A DNA stretch of 64,000 bases, from NCBI RefSeq assembly GCF_020148005.1, contig NZ_JAGXFD010000001.1, positions 2,502,599-2,566,598 of the forward strand. Direction: 5' to 3'. Below, piece after piece: positions 59,968 to 64,000 of the stretch. Below the pieces are notes generated by a model, which was not told the DNA's origin, did not search any database, and saw only the letters and a list, made by a program, of their open reading frames with translations. Source of the stretch: Modicisalibacter tunisiensis (GTDB lineage: Bacteria; Pseudomonadota; Gammaproteobacteria; Pseudomonadales; Halomonadaceae). The position numbers and the translations under genes are program-made. The stretch's first letter is position 1, and every line of letters starts with the position of its first letter.

Positions 59968-60006
59968 GTCGCATGGCGCGGGCTGGCCGCCGGGCGGTCG
60001 TGCCCG

Positions 60007-60213
60007 CTACGGGCCGACGCCCTCGATCAGCCCGGCGATCACCGTCTTGACGAGAAAGGCGCCCAGGCCGGCTCCCAGGACCACGAACAGCATCACGGTC
60101 CCCAGCCGGCCGGCCCGCGAACGGCGGGCCAGATCCCAGATGATGAACCCCATGAACAGCATCAGGCCGCCGATCATCACCGGCGTGATCCAGGCTTCGA
60201 CGATGCGGGTCAT
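60007..60213 (-). CDS. DUF2788-like small membrane protein
   Basis: 68 residues with two transmembrane helices (VMIGGLMLFMGFIIWDLA and TVMLFVVLGAGLGAFLVKTVI) joined by a basic turn ARRSRAGRLG, the layout of the DUF2788 family. GAGGACA precedes the ATG. Function unknown. Convergent with prpE and divergent from the flavodoxin gene. Confidence 0.75.
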   Translation of the reverse strand: MTRIVEAWITPVMIGGLMLFMGFIIWDLARRSRAGRLGTVMLFVVLGAGLGAFLVKTVIAGLIEGVGP

Positions 60214-60334
60214 GCCTGTCCTCCAGCGCGCAAATCGCCAGTATAACGAGCCGTCGACGGACGCGCAGGCCGCCCTGCCGTCGATGCCGGATTCATGCTA
60301 GTATCCGAGCAAATTTCTCAAGCAAGTCGCGGAC

Positions 60335-60799
60335 ATGCCTACGCTGAAGATCTTTGTCGGGACCGTGTACGGCGGTGCCCTGGATGTTGCCGAACAGGTC
60401 AAGCCCCTTTTCGAGGATGCCGGTTACAGTGTCACCGTGCTGGAGCAGCCGACGCTGGAGGATCTGGTGGAGCCGCTGCCCGATCTGGCGCTGTTCTGCG
60501 TGTCCACCACCGGCAGCGGCGATCTGCCCGGCAACCTGACGCCATTCGCCCGGGCGTTGCAGGAGCGTCACCCGGCACTGACCGAGCTGCGTTATGGCCT
60601 GATTGCGCTGGGCGACAGCTCCTACGGTGACACCTACTGCGGCGGCGGTCGGCGGCTCGATGCGCTGCTCGAGGAACACGGTGCCCGGCGTCTCGGCGAG
60701 CGCCTGGAGGTGGATGCCATGGAAACCTTCATGGCCGATGACGAGGCGCTGCCCTGGGCCGAGCGCTGGATCGACGAGCAGGGACTGCGCCAGGCCTGA
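60335..60799 (+). CDS. Flavodoxin-domain protein, MioC/YqcA-like
   Basis: FMN-binding electron carrier of 154 residues. The phosphate loop is VGTVYGGALDVAEQV (about 8-22), with the later flavin loops STTGSGDLPGN and ALGDSSYGDTYCGGG. This single-domain form resembles E. coli MioC and YqcA, whose electron partners are poorly defined (MioC supports biotin synthesis in vitro). The following gene for a small membrane protein starts 10 bases after the stop and may be co-transcribed. Confidence 0.85.
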   Translation: MPTLKIFVGTVYGGALDVAEQVKPLFEDAGYSVTVLEQPTLEDLVEPLPDLALFCVSTTGSGDLPGNLTPFARALQERHPALTELRYGLIALGDSSYGDTYCGGGRRLDALLEEHGARRLGERLEVDAMETFMADDEALPWAERWIDEQGLRQA

Positions 60800-60809
60800 G
60801 GAGGGCATC

Positions 60810-61184
60810 GTGAAGCAACGGGTGATGACGCCGGAGCGTGTCAGTGTACTGGTGGGTGTGGCGATCGCCATGCTGGCCAATCTGCCGCGTTACGTGACGG
60901 CGGCGGGGCAGTCCGAACGTGCCATGCTGCTGGGCGTGGCACTGGGCGTGGTGGCCCTCGTGGCCCTGCTGTCGTGGCGGCTGCTCGATGCCTCCTCTCG
61001 GCAGCGTCTGCCGGGGCTGTTTCGGCGGCTGGGCGTCGCACTGGCGGCGGGACTGATCGCGGTGGCCGTGCTGCAGTGGAGCCAGGGCGGCCTCCAGCGC
61101 TGGCTGTGGCTGTCGCACGGCACCACGCTGGGTCTGCTGGGTTATGCCATCCTCGTGGGCTGGCGCCGGCGCGCGCGCGCCTGA
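60810..61184 (+). CDS. Small polytopic membrane protein of unknown function
   Basis: 124 residues with about four hydrophobic helices (VLVGVAIAMLANLP, MLLGVALGVVALVALLSW, LGVALAAGLIAVAVLQW, TLGLLGYAILVGW) and a basic C-terminus. I do not recognise the family. The GTG at 60810 lies 4 bases after GAGGAGGG; an ATG five codons later is the alternative. Likely co-transcribed with the flavodoxin gene. Confidence 0.65.
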   Translation: MKQRVMTPERVSVLVGVAIAMLANLPRYVTAAGQSERAMLLGVALGVVALVALLSWRLLDASSRQRLPGLFRRLGVALAAGLIAVAVLQWSQGGLQRWLWLSHGTTLGLLGYAILVGWRRRARA

Positions 61185-61208
61185 CACGCAGCGCCACGCC
61201 GTCATGCA

Positions 61209-61234
61209 GTGCCCCGGCCGGTCGGCCGGGGCAC
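61209..61234. terminator. Perfect GC-rich hairpin between convergent genes
   Basis: GTGCCCCGGCCG pairs with CGGCCGGGGCAC around two bases. There is only a weak T-rich tail on the + side (TGTCGTCTTC), so it is a probable but atypical terminator between the small membrane protein gene and ppnN. Confidence 0.6.
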
Positions 61235-61264
61235 TGTCGTCTTCAGGGGCGCGTCACGCGGCGG

Positions 61265-62629
61265 TCAGGTCAGGGTATAGCAGGGGACATAGTTGCTGCC
61301 CGGCAGCTTCATGCGGCCCTGGGCGACGAAGGAGCCCAGCAGCGCATCCAGGCGCTGCATCAGGGTCTCCTCGGCGTGCAGACGGAACGGCCCGCGCGCC
61401 TCGATCGCCCGGATCCCGGGCTCCTTGACGTTGCCGGCGACGATGCCCGAGAAGGCACGGCGCAGGTTGGCGGCCAGCTCGTGGACGGGTTGCTGGCGAT
61501 GCAGGGCGAGCGCCGCCATGGCCTCGTGGGTGGGCTCGAAGGGCTGCTGGAAGGCCGGCTGCACGTTCAGGCGCCAGTTGAAGTAGAAGGCGTCGTGATG
61601 GGCCCGGCGGAACTCGGTGACTTCGTCGATGCCCTCGCGCATGGCGCGGGCCACGCCCACCGGGTCGTCGATCAGGATCCGGTAGCGCCGGCCGACGGCC
61701 TCGCCCAGGGTGTAGCGCAGGAACTCGTCGATGCGCTTGAAGTAGTCGGCGGCGCTCGAGGGGCCGGTCAGGATCACCGGGAAGGGCGTGTCGGCGTTGG
61801 CCGGATGCAGCAGGATGCCCAGCAGGTAGAGGATCTCTTCGGCGGTGCCCACGCCGCCGGGGAACACGATGATGCCGTGCCCGACCCGCACGAAGGCCTC
61901 GAGGCGTTTCTCGATGTCGGGCATCACCACCAGCTCGTTGACGATGGGGTTGGGCGATTCGGCCGCGATGATGCCGGGCTCGGAGATACCCAGGTAGCGG
62001 CCCTGGCGGCGGCGCTGCTTGGCATGCGCCACGTTGGCGCCCTTCATCGGCCCCTTCATGGCCCCCGGGCCGCAGCCGGTGCAGATGTCTAGGTCCCGTA
62101 GGCCCAGGTGGTAGCCCACGTCCTTGGTATAGTCGTACTCTTCGCGCGAGATGGAGTGCCCGCCCCAGCAGACCACCAGGCTGGGTTCCCGCGATGACTT
62201 GAGAGCGCCGGCGTTACGCAGGATATGAAAGACGGCGTTGGTGGTGCCTTCGCCGGTGGACAGGTCGAAGCGCGGCTGCTGCTGAATCTCATTGTAGACG
62301 TAGACGATGTCGCGCAGGACTGCCGAGAGATGCTCGCGGATGCCGCGGATCATGCGCCCGTCGACGAAGGCGTCGGCCGGGGCGTTGATCAGGCGCAGGC
62401 GAATGCCGCGATCCTGCTGCAGGACCTCGATGTCGAAGTCGTGGAAGGCCTCCATGACCGCCAGCCCGTCATCGGTGATCGAGCCGCAGTTGAGCACCGC
62501 CAGGGCGCAGCGCCGCAGCAAATCGTGCAGGCCGTTGGCGGACGTGTCGCGCAGCCGATTGACCTCCTGCTGCGAGAGGACCTCGAGACTGCCTTCGGGG
62601 GAGATCGTGGTGGAGATTGTTTCGGGCAT
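61265..62629 (-). CDS. ppnN: Pyrimidine/purine nucleotide 5'-monophosphate nucleosidase PpnN
   Basis: PpnN hydrolyses nucleoside monophosphates to the base and ribose 5-phosphate. In E. coli (p)ppGpp stimulates it. The 454-residue length equals that of E. coli YgdH. The LOG-type nucleotide-binding motif is PGGVGTAEEI, with VCWGGHSISREEYDYT and CTGCGPGAMKGPMKG before it. Family N- and C-terminal domains flank this core. It could feed free purine bases into the catabolic genes elsewhere in the window. The start at 62629 is the normal MPETISTTISPEG-like N-terminus. Confidence 0.93.
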   Translation of the reverse strand: MPETISTTISPEGSLEVLSQQEVNRLRDTSANGLHDLLRRCALAVLNCGSITDDGLAVMEAFHDFDIEVLQQDRGIRLRLINAPADAFVDGRMIRGIREHLSAVLRDIVYVYNEIQQQPRFDLSTGEGTTNAVFHILRNAGALKSSREPSLVVCWGGHSISREEYDYTKDVGYHLGLRDLDICTGCGPGAMKGPMKGANVAHAKQRRRQGRYLGISEPGIIAAESPNPIVNELVVMPDIEKRLEAFVRVGHGIIVFPGGVGTAEEILYLLGILLHPANADTPFPVILTGPSSAADYFKRIDEFLRYTLGEAVGRRYRILIDDPVGVARAMREGIDEVTEFRRAHHDAFYFNWRLNVQPAFQQPFEPTHEAMAALALHRQQPVHELAANLRRAFSGIVAGNVKEPGIRAIEARGPFRLHAEETLMQRLDALLGSFVAQGRMKLPGSNYVPCYTLT

Positions 62630-62833
62630 TGAAGGGTCCTTGTCATGCCATCGTCAAGCATCGTGCCTTGCCGGCGCCAGCGGCGACTCGAGTCGCGCAG
62701 CGGGCTCGCGCTGGTGTCCCCGCGGGCCGGGCGTGGGGGCGTGTCCTGAAGGGCAGGCCTCCGACATCGATGCTAACACGCCGCCGGATTCCCCGCAGCG
62801 CTGCGGGCGGCGCGCATTTTTGATAAGCTTTTC

Positions 62834-62863
62834 CGGCATCCCGGTCGACGGCATCCCGGTCGA
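62834..62863. repeat. 15-bp direct repeat, two copies, in the ppnN-lysR gap
   Basis: CGGCATCCCGGTCGA occurs twice in tandem (62834-62848, 62849-62863), 78 bases before the LysR gene. The 311-base gap between the divergent genes otherwise shows only a possible -10-like TGATAAG near 62821. No gene was found in it. Confidence 0.7.
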
Positions 62864-62940
62864 ATCCGGCGGTGACGAATGGCGTCGTCGTCGAGGCCGC
62901 GCCCCGGCCCCTGAATCCCCTCGGAGTGGACTGCCGTTCC

Positions 62941-63858
62941 ATGTTCAATGCCCAGTACTTTCGCACGTTCATCACGCTGGTGGAGACCGGCAGTTTCACG
63001 CACACGGCGCGTCGACTCGACATGACCCAGCCGGGGGTCAGTCAGCACATTCGCAAGCTGGAGAAGTATCTCGGCAAGCCCCTGCTCAACCGTCACGGGC
63101 GGCGCTTCACGCTCACCGAAGCCGGTCGCCGGGCCTATGACTACGCGGTTCGGCTGTTCGCCGAGCACGAGCATTTCCGCCATTCGCTGGACAACGAGTC
63201 GCTGCATTCCGGCGAATGCCGGGTCGCCTCGCCCGGCAGTGTCGGGCTGATGTTCTACCCCTTTCTGCTGGGCTATCAACAGATGTATCCGGGGCTGACG
63301 ATCAACTACAGCTTCGCCTTCAATCACGAAATCGTGCAGGACGTGCTGGCCGGACGCCACGACCTGGGGGTGGTCACCGAGGTGGTCAAGCACCCGGACC
63401 TGCACTACGAGCCCTGGCATCAGGAGCCGCTTTGCCTGGTGGTGCCGGCCGACTTTACCGGTACCACCCTGCAGGAATTGATGGCGCTGGGCTTCATGAA
63501 CTACTCGGACGGCCTCAACAATGCGGGGCAGTTGCTGCGCGCCAACTTTGTCGGCGAGTTCCGTTCCATGAGCCATTTTCCACGCCAGGGATTCACCAAC
63601 GAGGTGGCCATGGTGCTGGATGCCGTGGCGCGCGGCCTGGGCTTCACCGTGGTCTCGCGACTGGTGCTCGAGACCTCGCCCTGGCAGCGTCAGGTCAAGG
63701 CGCTGACCCTGCCCAATCAGGTCTACGAGTCGCTGTACATCGTCACCCAGGCGGGCAGCGAGCTGCCGCGTCGCTACCAGCAGCTGCTCGACGACTTCCG
63801 CGATGAGCGGCGCAATACGCTCTACGGGCTGGTCGAGGAGCCGGGCTTCGACACCTGA
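62941..63858 (+). CDS. LysR-family transcriptional regulator
   Basis: 305 residues. The N-terminal winged helix-turn-helix reads FRTFITLVETGSFTHTARRLDMTQPGVSQHIRKLEKYLG in sections (about 7-46). A two-lobed effector domain follows (CRVASPGSVGLMFYPFLLGYQ, AGRHDLGVVTEV, LGFMNYSDG, MVLDAVARGLGFTVVSRL). Start chosen at MFNAQYFRTF, as usual for the family; an in-frame ATG 69 bases upstream adds a non-conserved leader. Divergent from ppnN, but its target and ligand cannot be told from the sequence. Confidence 0.9.
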   Translation: MFNAQYFRTFITLVETGSFTHTARRLDMTQPGVSQHIRKLEKYLGKPLLNRHGRRFTLTEAGRRAYDYAVRLFAEHEHFRHSLDNESLHSGECRVASPGSVGLMFYPFLLGYQQMYPGLTINYSFAFNHEIVQDVLAGRHDLGVVTEVVKHPDLHYEPWHQEPLCLVVPADFTGTTLQELMALGFMNYSDGLNNAGQLLRANFVGEFRSMSHFPRQGFTNEVAMVLDAVARGLGFTVVSRLVLETSPWQRQVKALTLPNQVYESLYIVTQAGSELPRRYQQLLDDFRDERRNTLYGLVEEPGFDT

Positions 63859-63916
63859 GTGACAAGCGGGTCGGGATAACGCGCCGGCCGCAGGGATCCC
63901 GGCAGGCGCCGGAACG

Positions 63917-63943
63917 AAACGGCCCCGCGGTGAGCGGGGCCGT
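63917..63943. terminator. Hairpin terminator after the LysR gene
   Basis: ACGGCCCCGC pairs with GCGGGGCCGT around GGTGA. The tail TGTCGTT is only moderately T-rich. It lies between the LysR gene and a probable convergent gene at the window edge. Confidence 0.6.
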
Positions 63944-63973
63944 TGTCGTTGGCGGGGTGAACCGCAACGCCGA

Positions 63974-64000
63974 TCAGTCGCGGTAGGCGTCGATGCTCGG
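63974..64000 (-). CDS. Possible C-terminal end of a gene entering from the right edge
   Basis: On the minus strand the last bases read PSIDAYRD then stop (TGA at 63974-63976). The position just after a hairpin between convergent genes fits a real gene end, but only eight residues are visible, so no identification is possible. Confidence 0.3.
   Translation of the reverse strand, partial: PSIDAYRD

Overview
The window is a 64 kb, high-GC chromosomal segment from a motile, halophile-type gammaproteobacterium. Halomonas or another member of the Halomonadaceae is my best guess. This rests on overall protein likeness, the thrS-infC-rpmI-rplT-pheS-pheT-ihfA housekeeping order, FlhF-type flagellar placement genes and a RutR-type regulator. 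No species marker was tested. Genes are dense, mostly in operons with 1-17 bp overlaps. No insertion sequence, prophage or CRISPR array was seen.

Layout. (1) 1-11.2 kb: chemotaxis and flagellar block on + (receptor C-terminus, cheR, cheB, cheY, cheZ, flhB, flhA, flhF, a FleN-like protein without a P-loop, flhE, fliA). FlhF is unusually long. (2) 11.2-14.9 kb: pqiABC envelope lipid-transport operon on -. (3) 15.0-22.1 kb: a cation antiporter, then cyanide-insensitive-type bd oxidase (cioAB) with its cydDC exporter. (4) 22.1-32.2 kb: purine catabolism. An adenosine/adenine deaminase gene broken by an in-frame TAG converges on xdhABC-guaD. A RutR-like repressor gene lies divergent to xdhA, and RutR-type operators precede both units. 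A Tsx-like outer-membrane nucleoside channel, a GntR regulator and a possible small RNA follow. (5) 32.2-33.2 kb: three small proteins, two of them paralogues. (6) 33.2-43.3 kb: one 10 kb operon on - for a group 3b-type cytosolic NAD(P)-linked [NiFe] hydrogenase (beta, a cyclic-nucleotide-binding-domain protein, gamma, delta, alpha), its protease, and hypA, F, C, D and E. It starts from a promoter with a perfect FNR/Anr box at class II spacing. hypB is not present here, and HypA lacks its zinc ribbon. (7) 43.5-48.4 kb: tRNA-Pro(GGG), lrgAB, a phasin-like protein, a DUF2489-like protein, an M20 amidohydrolase and an OmpA-type lipoprotein with calcium-type repeats. (8) 48.7-55.8 kb: thrS-infC-rpmI-rplT-pheST-ihfA, with infC probably starting at AUC. 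(9) 55.8-64 kb: SCP2-like protein, sohB, an ArsR regulator, prpE, DUF2788, a MioC-like flavodoxin, ppnN and a LysR regulator.

How it fits together. Region 4 reads as a purine-scavenging regulon: outer-membrane uptake, deamination of adenine and guanine compounds, then xanthine dehydrogenase, under a pyrimidine-sensing-type repressor. Regions 3 and 6 both concern electron flow. bd oxidase is the oxygen-consuming end, and the FNR-controlled hydrogenase exchanges NAD(P)H and H2 when oxygen is low. The most unusual signals are the hydrogenase operon with its modified HypA and embedded cNMP-domain protein, the two matching RutR operators, the nonsense-broken deaminase, the extended FlhF next to a P-loop-less FleN-like protein, and the promoter-operator-terminator unit downstream of gntR.
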